Shown here piece after piece: positions 14,822-23,304 of a DNA stretch of 32,086 nucleotides; positions within the stretch are counted from its first letter, which is position 1, and each line of letters opens with the position of its first letter. Origin of the DNA: JANMDR01 sp031376425 (GTDB taxonomy: Bacteria > Pseudomonadota > Gammaproteobacteria > Burkholderiales > Usitatibacteraceae); the NCBI GenBank assembly GCA_031376425.1, contig JANMDR010000303.1:1-32086 (forward strand), read 5' to 3'. The translations under genes were made by a program, and so were the position numbers. The notes beneath the pieces were generated by a model. It searched no databases. It saw nothing but the letters and a program-made list of their open reading frames with translations, and was not told the DNA's origin.

Positions 14822-16858
14822 TTAAATCGTTGCCGCTAAGCGCGTGGCCTGATCTATTGCCCGTTTCGCATCCAATTCGCCCGCCTCAAACGCCCCGCCG
14901 ATTAAATGCACTTTTATGTTTGCCGCTTTTAGTGGTTCAACAAGTGCACGCAGTGGTTCTTGGCCAGTACAGAGTACGATGGTATCGGCTTCAATCAACG
15001 TTAGTTTTTCGCGTTTTTCACCAAAGGTAACCAGCAGGCCACCAGCTTCAATAGCTTCATAATTAACGCCGTTGAGCATTTCAACGCCATGCATTTTCAA
15101 CGCGGCACGGTGAATCCAACCGGTGGTCTTGCCAAGGTTTTTGCCGATACTCGTGGCTTTGCGTTGCAATAAGGTAATTTTGCGTTGTGGCGTTGGTTTG
15201 ATGGGTTTTGCCACGCCACCGCGCGCGGTTTCAGGGTCTACCACGCCCCATTGCGCATTGAAGGATTCGATAGTTTGCGGTGTCGCGTGGGTGGTGCCGT
15301 GGTCATGCAATAGGAATTCGGATACATCAAAACCAATGCCGCCCGCACCCAACACCGCCACCCGCTGCCCGACTGGTTTTTTGTGCAGAAGTACGTCGAT
15401 ATAACTCAAAACGTGAGGTTGATCTTGGCCTTTAATTTTTGGATCGCGCGGGGTAACGCCAGTGGCGACGATTACATCGTTATAGCCCGTTAACTCTGCG
15501 GCGGTAACGCGTTGATTAAGTTTTAGCTTTACGCCGGTAAGTTCAATGCGGCGCTTAAAATAGCGTAGCGTTTCGTAAAATTCTTCCTTACCCGGAATTT
15601 GCTTTGCCATATTAAATTGCCCGCCAATTTCTGCAGCGGAATCAAATAAATCCACGCTATGACCGCGTTCGGCCAGGGTGGTGGCTGCAGCTAGGCCAGC
15701 GGGCCCAGCACCTACTACCGCAATACGGCGCTTGGCGGCGGTTTTGTGGAACACCAATTCAGTTTCGTGGCAGGCGCGTGGATTGACCAAACAGGATGCG
15801 CGTTGATTCTTAAAAACATGATCCAAACACGCTTGGTTACAGCCAATGCAGGTATTAATTTCGTCGGCACGACCTTGCCGCGCTTTTTTTACAAACTCCG
15901 GATCGGCGAGCAATGGGCGAGCCATGGATACCATATCCGCACAGCCATCGGCCAAAATTTGATTGGCAACATCAGGCGCATTGATACGGTTAGTGGTGCA
16001 CAGGGGAATCGTTACTTCCGCCTTCATTTTCTTAGTAACCCATGCAAATGCCCCACGGGGAACGGATGTAGCGATAGTGGGTACTCGCGCTTCATGCCAG
16101 CCAATACCAGTATTGATGATGGTGGCACCAGCTTTTTCGATAGCTTTTGCCAGCATCACTACTTCTTCCCAGCTTTGCCCATCAGGCACTAAATCAAGCA
16201 TAGAAAGGCGATAAATAATAATGAAGTCATGGCCTACAGCTTCGCGAATACGGCGCACTACTTCCACCGGAAAGCGCATGCGGTTGGCGTAGGAACCGCC
16301 CCAATCGTCAGTGCGTTGATTAGTTGCGGCCACTAAAAACTCATTGATAAAGTAACCTTCTGAGCCCATCACTTCTACGCCGTCATACCCGCCTTCACGC
16401 GCTAGTACTGCCGCGCGTACAAAGGCCTTTAATTGCCGCTCAATACCCGCAGCGCTTAATTCACGTGGCTTGAAAGGGGTGATGGGCGATTGTATTGCCG
16501 AGGGTGCAACCGAAATTGGTGTATAGCCGTAGCGGCCAGCGTGCAGGATTTGCAACGCAATTTTGCCACCTTCTTGATGCACGGCGTCTGTCACAATATG
16601 GTGTTTTTTAGCAGCACCAGAAGATGCAAGCCGTGAACCAAAGGGTGTTAACCAACCCGCCATATTCGGGGCAAAGCCGCCCGTGACCATCAAGCCCACT
16701 TCGCCTCGTGCGCGTTCCGCAAAATAGGCTGCCAGTTTTGGAAAATCTTTAGCACGGTCTTCTAAACCCGTATGCATAGAACCCATTAATACGCGGTTTT
16801 TTAAGGTAGTGAAGCCAAGGTCAAGCGGGCTAAGCAAGTGTGGGTAAAGTTGAGTCAT
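14822..16858 (-). CDS. fadH: 2,4-dienoyl-CoA reductase (NADPH)
   Basis: This 678-residue enzyme reduces 2,4-dienoyl-CoA during beta-oxidation of unsaturated fatty acids. An N-terminal Old-Yellow-Enzyme barrel binds FMN, with likely catalytic Tyr169 in SEGYFINEF and His255 in GIGWHEARVP. A 4Fe-4S site follows at Cys337, Cys340, Cys344 and Cys356 (CIGCNQAC and SCLVNP). A C-terminal FAD/NADPH module starts at VVGAGPAGLAAATTLAERGH (about 381). These positions run three ahead of the E. coli FadH residues I remember. The frame opens 12 codons earlier at 16894, but MTQLYPHLL at 16858, preceded by GGAA, fits the family start. The fpr gene lies upstream on the same strand with a terminator between them. 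Confidence 0.93.
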   Translation of the reverse strand: MTQLYPHLLSPLDLGFTTLKNRVLMGSMHTGLEDRAKDFPKLAAYFAERARGEVGLMVTGGFAPNMAGWLTPFGSRLASSGAAKKHHIVTDAVHQEGGKIALQILHAGRYGYTPISVAPSAIQSPITPFKPRELSAAGIERQLKAFVRAAVLAREGGYDGVEVMGSEGYFINEFLVAATNQRTDDWGGSYANRMRFPVEVVRRIREAVGHDFIIIYRLSMLDLVPDGQSWEEVVMLAKAIEKAGATIINTGIGWHEARVPTIATSVPRGAFAWVTKKMKAEVTIPLCTTNRINAPDVANQILADGCADMVSMARPLLADPEFVKKARQGRADEINTCIGCNQACLDHVFKNQRASCLVNPRACHETELVFHKTAAKRRIAVVGAGPAGLAAATTLAERGHSVDLFDSAAEIGGQFNMAKQIPGKEEFYETLRYFKRRIELTGVKLKLNQRVTAAELTGYNDVIVATGVTPRDPKIKGQDQPHVLSYIDVLLHKKPVGQRVAVLGAGGIGFDVSEFLLHDHGTTHATPQTIESFNAQWGVVDPETARGGVAKPIKPTPQRKITLLQRKATSIGKNLGKTTGWIHRAALKMHGVEMLNGVNYEAIEAGGLLVTFGEKREKLTLIEADTIVLCTGQEPLRALVEPLKAANIKVHLIGGAFEAGELDAKRAIDQATRLAATI

Positions 16859-16973
16859 AGCATTCCAACAAAAGGTGCGCGGCGAATACCGCACGAATTC
16901 CTAGATTGTATGTTGAAATGCGCTAATTTGCCGCAAACGTGTAGAAAAATATAGGTATTCAAGCGGAAATAAA

Positions 16974-17016
16974 AATGCCCTGAAGACGCCCTATTTAAGG
17001 GTATATTCAGGGCATT
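16974..17016 (-). terminator. Terminator after fpr
   Basis: AATGCCCTGAA (16974-16984) pairs perfectly with TTCAGGGCATT (17006-17016). Inside, CCCT (16989-16992) pairs with AGGG (16998-17001). On the minus strand the stem is followed by a T-rich run (TTTTTATTT, sharing its first Ts with the stem). It ends the fpr transcript before fadH. Confidence 0.85.
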
Positions 17017-17034
17017 GCCGGCTGCGTTGAAAAG

Positions 17035-17808
17035 CTATTTTTCGACGAATGCGCGTTCTACTACAAAGTGCCCTGGGCTATCCATATGGCCTTCAACCCA
17101 ACCTAGATTATGGAAGTAGGCTTTCAAATCTTTTAACATTTCCGGGCTGCCGCAAATAAGTACGCGATCATCGTCCCGATTGATAGGCGGTAGACCAACA
17201 TCATTGGCAAGTTTGCCATTCGCGAGCAAAGTGGTAATGCGCCCTTGGTTGCGAAATGGTTCGCGGGTAACCGTGGGATAGTAAATTAGCTTTTCTTTTA
17301 CTAAATCGCCGAAAAACTCGTTATTCGGCAGTTCTTTTTGAATTAAATCGTCGTAGGCCAGCTCGGCAACGGTGCGGGTGCCGTGCACCACAATCACTTT
17401 TTCGAACTTTTCGTAAGTTTCCGGGTCTTTAATGAGGCTCATGAATGGCGCTAGACCCGTACCAGTAGAAAGTAGATACAAATGTTTGCCCGGCAACATG
17501 TTTTGCATAATCAAGGTGCCTACAGCTTTAGCACTCACGAGTACCTCATCACCCACTTTTAAATGTTGTAGTTTTGATGTGAGCGGACCTTCTTGTACCT
17601 TGATGGAGAAAAATTCTAAATGATCTTCGTAATTCGCGCTCGCCATGCTGTAGGCGCGCACCAATGGTTTACCAGCAATGTCGAGGCCAATCATCGTGAA
17701 TTGCCCACTTAAAAACCGAAAGCTAGGATCACGGGTGGTGGTAAAGCTGAACAGCGTTGATGTCCAGTGGTGTACAGAAAGAACTTTTTCTTTGAAATAG
17801 GCTGCCAT
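17035..17808 (-). CDS. fpr: Ferredoxin/flavodoxin-NADP+ reductase
   Basis: The 257-residue protein has the bacterial Fpr layout. The FAD-binding motif is RAYSMAS (residues 51-57), the NADP-binding glycine motif is STGTGLAPF (114-122), and ICGSPEML lies in the pyridine-nucleotide half. It ends in FVVERAFVEK, the C-terminal signature of subclass I bacterial enzymes. It moves electrons between NADPH and ferredoxin or flavodoxin in the cytoplasm, in oxidative stress and Fe-S supply. It is transcribed away from the DUF6445-like gene, with 288 bases of shared upstream DNA. The ribosome binding site is weak. Confidence 0.93.
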   Translation of the reverse strand: MAAYFKEKVLSVHHWTSTLFSFTTTRDPSFRFLSGQFTMIGLDIAGKPLVRAYSMASANYEDHLEFFSIKVQEGPLTSKLQHLKVGDEVLVSAKAVGTLIMQNMLPGKHLYLLSTGTGLAPFMSLIKDPETYEKFEKVIVVHGTRTVAELAYDDLIQKELPNNEFFGDLVKEKLIYYPTVTREPFRNQGRITTLLANGKLANDVGLPPINRDDDRVLICGSPEMLKDLKAYFHNLGWVEGHMDSPGHFVVERAFVEK

Positions 17809-18096
17809 GGTGTGCGTTAAAAACGTCAGTGTATTAAAGTATTTTTGGGTGTTTTGGGGCGAAATGCGGATGAAAATGGTTCAACCGAAGAAGGCTAATT
17901 TTAACGTAAAACACCCGTCTAGCCTAGTGTTGGCGCAGTTTTCGGGGTGGTTTTGCTAGACAGTTTTTACATATGCATATGCACTAATCTTAGAAAGGTC
18001 GTTGCTAAGTGCAAACAAAATCAGGTGTCTACATTCAGTCAATCACCTTTTCTAGGAAAATTGTGATGGTGGATGCGATAATTGTGGTTCTTTTAA

Positions 18097-18849
18097 ATGT
18101 GGCAAATAGGAAAAATTTTGGCTATTGAATCCCCACTTTGTACTTTTAATCCAGACGCGCAAATACAAGTTATTTCCTTAGGCGCTGAGCGTCTTTGTTT
18201 GGTGGTTGATAATGCTTTACAACACCCCGAACGTCTGCAGCAGTTGGCGATTGAAAATTTTGAGCAATTCCAGCAAGCGCCATACAACGCCTATCCCGGA
18301 TTGCAATTAGGGATGCCGGGATATGTAAGCGATCCACTGGATGATTTTTTTATGACCTATATTCGCAGTGCGTTGGGCGGGCGTCGTACCGTTCATATGC
18401 ATTCGCGCTTGGCGATGGTGACCACCCCCGTGGCCGAGCTACAGCCGCGCCAAGTCATTTGTCACCGCGATAGCCAAGGCTTGCGTGACGATCATTGCAT
18501 GGGTGCCTCCGTGCTCTATCTGTTTGAAGATGAGGCTCTGGGCGGCACAAATTTTTATGAGCCTAAAAAAACGCTGCAAGAAACGGATTTGCTTATTCAT
18601 GACTCCAGCACCATGAGTATGGAAGCCTTCACCGCAAAATACGGAATAGCGCAGGCGTATTGCGATGAATCTAATGCCTATTTTGAGCGAGTCGCCTCCG
18701 TACCCGCTAAGTTTAACCGTATGATTTTTTATGATGGTAGCGGCTTCCATTCAGGCCATATTCAGTTTCCAGAACGTATAGTCGCTGATCCAAAAATCGG
18801 ACGCTTGACCTTAAATGGTTTTTTTACCTGCCGTAAAAAAGCCCAATGA
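18097..18849 (+). CDS. DUF6445-like protein, possible 2OG-Fe(II) oxygenase fold
   Basis: The 250-residue product resembles the DUF6445 family, whose pattern is a VVDN start, an H-x-D motif, a GVLYL..EGGTSFY segment and FNRLVLYDG..FH near the end. Here these are LVVDNAL, CHRD (His123, Asp125), SVLYLFEDEALGGTNFY, FNRMIFYDGSGFHSGH (His218 or His221) and Arg236 in GRLTLNGFF. That His-x-Asp...His...Arg order fits an iron/2-oxoglutarate site; the activity is inferred. The ATG at 18097 lacks a clear ribosome binding site, and an in-frame TTG at 18118 has AGGA six bases upstream, so the true start is uncertain. The esterase gene follows by 27 bases, probably in one operon. Confidence 0.7.
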   Translation: MWQIGKILAIESPLCTFNPDAQIQVISLGAERLCLVVDNALQHPERLQQLAIENFEQFQQAPYNAYPGLQLGMPGYVSDPLDDFFMTYIRSALGGRRTVHMHSRLAMVTTPVAELQPRQVICHRDSQGLRDDHCMGASVLYLFEDEALGGTNFYEPKKTLQETDLLIHDSSTMSMEAFTAKYGIAQAYCDESNAYFERVASVPAKFNRMIFYDGSGFHSGHIQFPERIVADPKIGRLTLNGFFTCRKKAQ

Positions 18850-18876
18850 TTTTCGTTTTTATAGAGAGTACTTTCA

Positions 18877-19854
18877 GTGAAAAATAATATTGAACGACGC
18901 CACGTTTTGCAGTCCATCGTTGGCCTAGCTGCAGTAAGTGCATTCCCGCTTGGGGGCTGTGCCACCAGCAATGCTCCGGAAGAAAAAGTGCTAGATGAAG
19001 GGCGTTTTGTCACGCACGATAATTTCATTTCTCGTCATGCGGTATCGCGTCGCGTGGTGGTATGGCTACCGCCTGGCTATGATCGTGATGCGGTGAAAAA
19101 TACTCGGCACGCGGTGTTGTATATGCATGACGGGCAAAATTTATTTGATCCGAAAACTGCAATGCATGGTCAGCCATGGGCGGTGGATAAGAAAATTGCG
19201 GCACTCATGCGCAGTAAAAAAATGAAATCTACCATCGTGGTGGGTATCGATAATTCGCCCTACCGCAGCCGCGAATATGCACCGGCTGCCGCAGTTACCA
19301 CATTATCGAAGCCTGCGATGGAGGCAGCTAAGTACGATACAGAGCCGCTGTTATCAGACGGTTATTTAAACTTTTTGGCTATTGAGCTAAAACCATTTAT
19401 TGACCGCGTATATCGCACTTTGCCAGATGCCGCCAATACCGCAACGATGGGTGCGAGCATGGGGGGATTGATTTCCCTTTATGCGCTCATTAAATTTCCA
19501 ACTGTATTTGGTGCTGCCGGATGTATGTCTACGCATTGGCCATTTACGACGGTGCGAGAGCTAGTAACCCCACCAGCGCCACCCGCCGGCGTGGAAATTG
19601 CCGAAAATTTTATGCAATGGTTGGAGAAAAATTTACCGCGCGCGGGTAAAAATAAACTCTACTTTGATCATGGCACGATTAATTTGGATGCGTTATACGC
19701 ACCTTATCAGCAACGAGTAGATGCAATGTTAAAAGCGCAAGGTTATCGCGCTGGTGAAGACTGGATCACGGTAGTTGAACCTGGCGCAGACCATAATGAA
19801 ACCGCTTGGCGAGGCAGGTTGGATGTGCCTTTGCAACTATTTTTTAAGAGTTAG
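18877..19854 (+). CDS. Tat-exported esterase-family hydrolase (PF00756), probable lipoprotein
   Basis: This is a 325-residue alpha/beta hydrolase of the putative-esterase family. The N-terminus has a twin-arginine motif (RRHVL, residues 7-11) and a lipobox LGGC with Cys28, so it is probably a folded-export lipoprotein. The nucleophile is Ser194 in MGASMGG, and His306 in GADHNE is the likely catalytic His. The YMHDGQNLFD segment (82-91) is typical of this family, which includes feruloyl and enterochelin-type esterases; the substrate is unknown. The start is GTG with AGAGAG eight bases upstream. It converges on mnmA with only three bases between the stop codons and no terminator. Confidence 0.8.
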   Translation: MKNNIERRHVLQSIVGLAAVSAFPLGGCATSNAPEEKVLDEGRFVTHDNFISRHAVSRRVVVWLPPGYDRDAVKNTRHAVLYMHDGQNLFDPKTAMHGQPWAVDKKIAALMRSKKMKSTIVVGIDNSPYRSREYAPAAAVTTLSKPAMEAAKYDTEPLLSDGYLNFLAIELKPFIDRVYRTLPDAANTATMGASMGGLISLYALIKFPTVFGAAGCMSTHWPFTTVRELVTPPAPPAGVEIAENFMQWLEKNLPRAGKNKLYFDHGTINLDALYAPYQQRVDAMLKAQGYRAGEDWITVVEPGADHNETAWRGRLDVPLQLFFKS

Positions 19855-19857
19855 CTC

Positions 19858-20976
19858 TTATGCGGTAATAATGCCGCCACCCAGACATTCATCGCCTTGA
19901 TATAATACGGCGGATTGTCCGGGGGTGACTGCCCATTGCGGGCTGGCGAATTGTAAGCCGAAACGTGATGCGGTATTTTCTGTTGAGAAAGTACAGAGCG
20001 CGTCAGTTTGCCGATAGCGCGTTTTTGCACCCAATGGCAGGGCGTGATCAATAAGCGGCACACTGCCTGCCGTCCAGCTTGCGTCTTGCGCCTGTAGCGA
20101 GGGCTTTTGTAGCAGCGCATGATCATGACCTTGCACTACAATGAGTTCGTTACGCGCCATGTTTTTTTCGGCGACATACCACGCCAAATGTGCGCCAGCA
20201 TTAGTCGTTGGCGCATCTTTAATATTGGGTTTGATACCACCAATTCCCAAACCTTGGCGTTGGCCCAAGGTGTAGTACATCAGACCCTCGTGACGCCCAA
20301 TGCGCTTGCCTTCAGGGGTGACTATAAAGCCCGGATTGCGCGGTAAATACTGTTGCAAAAATTCGCGAAATGGCCGCTCCCCAATAAAGCAAATACCTGT
20401 GGAGTCTTTTTTTGCGTGGTTAGGCAGGCCCGCTTCACGTGCGATAGCACGCACGGCATCTTTGTGCAAATGGCCAACAGGGAATAAGGTTTTGCTCAAT
20501 TGAAACTGGTTGAGGCGGTGTAGAAAATAACTCTGATCTTTGCCAGGGTCGTTACCGCGCAGCAGCCGGTAACGGCCGTCGTGCTCATCCACTTGTGCAT
20601 AGTGACCCGTGGCAATTTTTTCAGCGCCAAGGCGCATGGCATGATCTAAAAATGCTTTGAATTTAATTTCGGCATTACACAGTACATCTGGGTTCGGTGT
20701 GCGACCCGCGCTATATTCGCGCAAAAAATCCGCGAATACGCGGTCTTTATATTCAGCAGCAAAATTTACTGCTTCAAAATCAATACCGATAACATCCGCC
20801 GCCGCCGCAGCGTCAATAAAGTCTTGCCGCGTTGAACAGTATTCGCCGTCATCGTCATCTTCCCAGTTTTTCATGAAAATGGCCGTCACAGCATAGCCTT
20901 GCTGTTTTAATAGCAAAGCCGAAACAGCGGAATCAACACCGCCGGAAAGGCCGATAACGATATGTGGTTTTGCCAT
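19858..20976 (-). CDS. mnmA: tRNA-specific 2-thiouridylase MnmA
   Basis: The 372-residue cytoplasmic enzyme makes the 2-thio group of wobble uridine 34 in tRNA Lys, Glu and Gln. The PP-loop ATP-binding motif is SGGVDS (residues 11-16). The catalytic cysteine pair is Cys100 in NPDVLCN and Cys196 in TGICFIG. YCSTRQDFIDA and LRGNDPGKDQSYFLHRL are family hallmarks, and the length is normal. The ATG at 20976 fits the family start, although the ribosome binding site is weak. It converges with the esterase gene. Confidence 0.97.
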   Translation of the reverse strand: MAKPHIVIGLSGGVDSAVSALLLKQQGYAVTAIFMKNWEDDDDGEYCSTRQDFIDAAAAADVIGIDFEAVNFAAEYKDRVFADFLREYSAGRTPNPDVLCNAEIKFKAFLDHAMRLGAEKIATGHYAQVDEHDGRYRLLRGNDPGKDQSYFLHRLNQFQLSKTLFPVGHLHKDAVRAIAREAGLPNHAKKDSTGICFIGERPFREFLQQYLPRNPGFIVTPEGKRIGRHEGLMYYTLGQRQGLGIGGIKPNIKDAPTTNAGAHLAWYVAEKNMARNELIVVQGHDHALLQKPSLQAQDASWTAGSVPLIDHALPLGAKTRYRQTDALCTFSTENTASRFGLQFASPQWAVTPGQSAVLYQGDECLGGGIITA

Positions 20977-21065
20977 GATGGTGTTCGGGGAGTGTATAAA
21001 CTACGGAGCGCTAACGAAGCTGAACTTTAGCAAAAACTACTGGTCAATACCTATGTTGCAAATAA

Positions 21066-21091
21066 AAAAGCGGAGCTTGCGCTCCGCTTTT
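21066..21091 (-). terminator. Terminator of the Ala/Lys-rich protein gene
   Basis: AAAAGCGGAGC (21066-21076) and GCTCCGCTTTT (21081-21091) form an 11-bp stem with a TTGC loop. The minus strand reads into TTTTTT. A weaker TCAACCC / GGGTTGA hairpin sits between it and the stop at 21134. Confidence 0.88.
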
Positions 21092-21133
21092 AGGTCTCAA
21101 CCCACGTTAAGCGGGTTGAAGATCAGGTAAAAA

Positions 21134-21496
21134 TTACTTCTTTGGTGCGTCAGCTTTTGCAGCTTTAGCGGCTTTAGCAGCAGCAGCTTTTTCAGCTTTA
21201 GCGGCTTTAGCAGCATCTCTTTTAGCTTTTTGAGCAGCTTTCTTTTCAGCAGCAGACATTTTTGCTGGAGCGGCAGCTGGAGCAGCTTTGTCAGCCATTT
21301 TAGCTGGGGCAGCAGCGGCTGGAGCAGCAGCAGCAGCTTTAACTGGAGCAGCAGCGGCGGCTGGAGCGGCAGCAGCAGGAGCGGCGGCTGGAGCAGCAGC
21401 TTTTGCTGGGGCTGGAGCAGCAGCAGGAGCTTGAGCAGCTGCGTTCAAAGCAACAGCAGCGAATAGGGAAGCAACAACGGTAGCGATAGTTTTCAT
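21134..21496 (-). CDS. Exported Ala/Lys/Pro-rich low-complexity protein
   Basis: The 120-residue product has a signal peptide ending at about AAAQA (residues 18-22). A run of Ala-Pro units follows, then a basic Ala-Lys tail (KRDAAKAAKAEKAAAAKAAK) that should form a long charged helix. About half of the residues are alanine. The layout recalls small periplasmic acid-shock proteins such as Asr and histone H1-like tails, but homology cannot be claimed for such composition. It has its own likely promoter (a TATAAT box at 21604-21609) and a strong terminator, which suggests an abundant single-gene transcript. Codons are mostly GCA/GCT/GCC, GCG being rare. Confidence 0.7.
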   Translation of the reverse strand: MKTIATVVASLFAAVALNAAAQAPAAAPAPAKAAAPAAAPAAAAPAAAAAPVKAAAAAPAAAAPAKMADKAAPAAAPAKMSAAEKKAAQKAKRDAAKAAKAEKAAAAKAAKAAKADAPKK

Positions 21497-21603
21497 TTGG
21501 AGGCCTTAATTTAAGTTAGAGTAAAAACAAAGTGTGTTGAAATAAATGATGCGTTATTCAGTTCAGACAGCTTTTAGTCCTGTCATGGCTATTAACGAGC
21601 CAT

Positions 21604-21609
21604 ATTATA
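21604..21609 (-). promoter_or_regulatory. Likely -10 box of the Ala/Lys-rich protein gene
   Basis: The minus strand reads TATAAT here, a perfect sigma-70 -10 box, and the -35 region is weak. Transcription would start near 21597, leaving a 5' leader of about 100 bases that contains a small GACAG...CTGTC hairpin. Confidence 0.4.
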
Positions 21610-21709
21610 ACTGGTTGACGGTAATATTAAAAGAATTTAATGTGCTTTTTCGACGCTAAGTACTTAAAAAATAAGGGATTTTCGTTTTTTCGGGATTTTT
21701 TGAGAAAAA

Positions 21710-22306
21710 TTATAGTAACTGCGAAGAAATAATTTTGAACTTTCCGGGCATAAGTACGTCTTCACTATCTGTAGTTGCGGCGTCGGTAGGCATATTGGAA
21801 ATTATTGAATCTAGTGCAATGCGGCCAATGCTGAGTCTAATTAGCCGTAATGTTGGTAGGCCTACCGCCGCTGTCATGCGTCGTACTTGGCGATTTTTAC
21901 CTTCGCTAATCGTCAGTTCGATCCACGAAGTCGGGATGCTAATGCGCGTGCGTATGGGCGGTGTACGCGGCCACAACCATGATGGCTCAGTAACAGCGAT
22001 GGCGCGAGCGGGCTGTGTAGTGAAATCGCCCAAATTTATGCCTTTGGCTAAAGCGCTTAGTTGCTCCGCCGTGGCGATACCTTCAACTTGTGCCAAATAA
22101 CGTTTTTGCGCTTTGTAGCGGGGATGGGTAATGCGTGCTTGCAAAATACCGTCATCGGTAAGCAGTAGTAAGCCCTCGCTATCGGTATCAAGCCTGCCAG
22201 CAGGGTATACATCGGCAGCGCTGATGTAATTTTTAAGCGTCGGTTTGTCTCCGGACGGGCTAAACTGACAGATGACGCCATAGGGCTTATTGAAAGCAAT
22301 CAACAT
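21710..22306 (-). CDS. rluE: 23S rRNA pseudouridine synthase, RluE-type
   Basis: The 198-residue protein has the RsuA/RluB/E/F family motif AGRLDTDSEGLLLLT with catalytic Asp40. FNKPYGVICQF opens it and EGKNRQVRRM is the conserved late motif. It begins directly with the catalytic domain and lacks an N-terminal S4 domain, as in RluE, which modifies U2457 of 23S rRNA. The specific target is inferred from this architecture. The start at 22306 fits the family; the ribosome binding site is weak. It lies downstream of the csp terminator on the same strand, so it is likely expressed separately. Confidence 0.85.
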   Translation of the reverse strand: MLIAFNKPYGVICQFSPSGDKPTLKNYISAADVYPAGRLDTDSEGLLLLTDDGILQARITHPRYKAQKRYLAQVEGIATAEQLSALAKGINLGDFTTQPARAIAVTEPSWLWPRTPPIRTRISIPTSWIELTISEGKNRQVRRMTAAVGLPTLRLIRLSIGRIALDSIISNMPTDAATTDSEDVLMPGKFKIISSQLL

Positions 22307-22346
22307 GAACGGTCACGATAGAACAATAATGTGCTGTAAAATGAAA

Positions 22347-22376
22347 AAACCCTTGTGGCTTGCGCCACAAGGGTTT
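22347..22376 (-). terminator. Terminator of the cold-shock gene
   Basis: AAACCCTTGTGGC (22347-22359) pairs perfectly with GCCACAAGGGTTT (22364-22376) around a TTGC loop. Six T residues follow on the minus strand. It lies 21 bases beyond the csp stop. Confidence 0.92.
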
Positions 22377-22397
22377 GGAACATTCAGTAGGGCTAGA

Positions 22398-22601
22398 TTA
22401 GCCGTTCTGGATATTTGATGCTTGCTTGCCTTTAGGGCCTTGGGTGATTTCAAACGCGACTTTTTGGCCTTCTTTCAAGGTTTTAAAGCCATTCATCTGG
22501 ATCGCCGAAAAATGTGCGAATAAATCTTCGCTACCATCATCCGGAGTAATGAAGCCATAACCTTTTGCGTCGTTGAACCACTTAACGGTACCTGATGCCA
22601 T
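22398..22601 (-). CDS. CspA-family cold-shock protein
   Basis: The 67-residue single OB-fold protein has RNP1 (KGYGFI) and RNP2 (DLFAHFS) and the usual GTVKWFN start. It binds single-stranded nucleic acid and acts as an RNA chaperone. The ATG at 22601 with an AGAGAG site nine bases upstream is preferred over an in-frame TTG at 22607. A clear promoter at 22726-22754 gives a leader of about 118 bases, as expected for csp mRNAs with temperature-dependent leader folding. It is divergent from clpS, an arrangement I recall from Burkholderia relatives. Confidence 0.96.
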   Translation of the reverse strand: MASGTVKWFNDAKGYGFITPDDGSEDLFAHFSAIQMNGFKTLKEGQKVAFEITQGPKGKQASNIQNG

Positions 22602-22725
22602 ATTCAATTACTCTCTATCAAAAAACGGGTTGGAGTCCCGGAAATGTTTGGGAACAAGAGCTCGCAACCGCTTTGAGCAACATGGCTTTCGCAATGCAAC
22701 GTACTTGAACCAAACTCCAATCCGC

Positions 22726-22754
22726 TTTGTACCGTCTTAAGTAGCGCCTGTCAA
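22726..22754 (-). promoter_or_regulatory. Sigma-70 promoter for the cold-shock gene
   Basis: The minus strand shows a perfect TTGACA (22749-22754), a 17-base spacer and TACAAA (22726-22731, 4 of 6 matches). Transcription would start near 22719. Nothing else of note is seen between the csp and clpS starts. Confidence 0.7.
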
Positions 22755-22906
22755 GCGGCTAGTTAAATATTTGTCTAAAAGGCATAAAATCCTTTTGCGG
22801 GTGTCTCATTCTTGTATCTTATGGGTGTAATCTTACTAAAAGGTACTTGAAATCTGTGCGCGCTTCGCCCACATTACTATTAATAAACTTTTTTGAGCTA
22901 AGTACC

Positions 22907-23221
22907 ATGAGTGTTAAACCTGCAGGCGATGATTCCGCACAAGTAAAAGAGCGTCCCGCCGACGTTAAACCGCCATCGATGTGGCAAGTCGTGATGTATA
23001 ACGACGATTACACACCGATGGAATTTGTGATTTATGTGTTGGAGAATTTTTTTGGACAATCTCCCGAGCGTGCTACGCAAATTATGCTGAAAGTACACAC
23101 TGAAGGCCGGGGTATTTGTGGTTTATTTCCACGTGATGTCGCGCAGGCAAAGGTAGATCAGGTAATGGATTTTGCGAAGAAACACCAACATCCGCTAATG
23201 TGTGGGATGGAAGAAACGTAA
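22907..23221 (+). CDS. clpS: ATP-dependent Clp protease adaptor ClpS
   Basis: From the ATG at 22907 the protein has 104 residues. The N-degron-binding core is intact: MYNDDYTPMEFVIYVLENFF followed by KVHTEGRGICGLF. It delivers proteins with destabilising N-terminal residues to ClpAP. The frame opens 20 codons earlier at 22847, but MSVKPAGDD matches the usual flexible N-terminal tail and has a GAG site. The clpA gene follows after 83 bases. Confidence 0.96.
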   Translation: MSVKPAGDDSAQVKERPADVKPPSMWQVVMYNDDYTPMEFVIYVLENFFGQSPERATQIMLKVHTEGRGICGLFPRDVAQAKVDQVMDFAKKHQHPLMCGMEET

Positions 23222-23304
23222 TTTGCTCTTGAATTGTTGTGAATCAACACGATGTGATGTGCGTTGTACTAAACAAATATTGAGCCGTAGAAAGGCACAG
23301 AATC

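Noticed and set aside
18748..19028. Minus-strand frames across the DUF6445-esterase junction
   Set aside because: They are antisense to two well-supported plus-strand genes and lack any domain signal.
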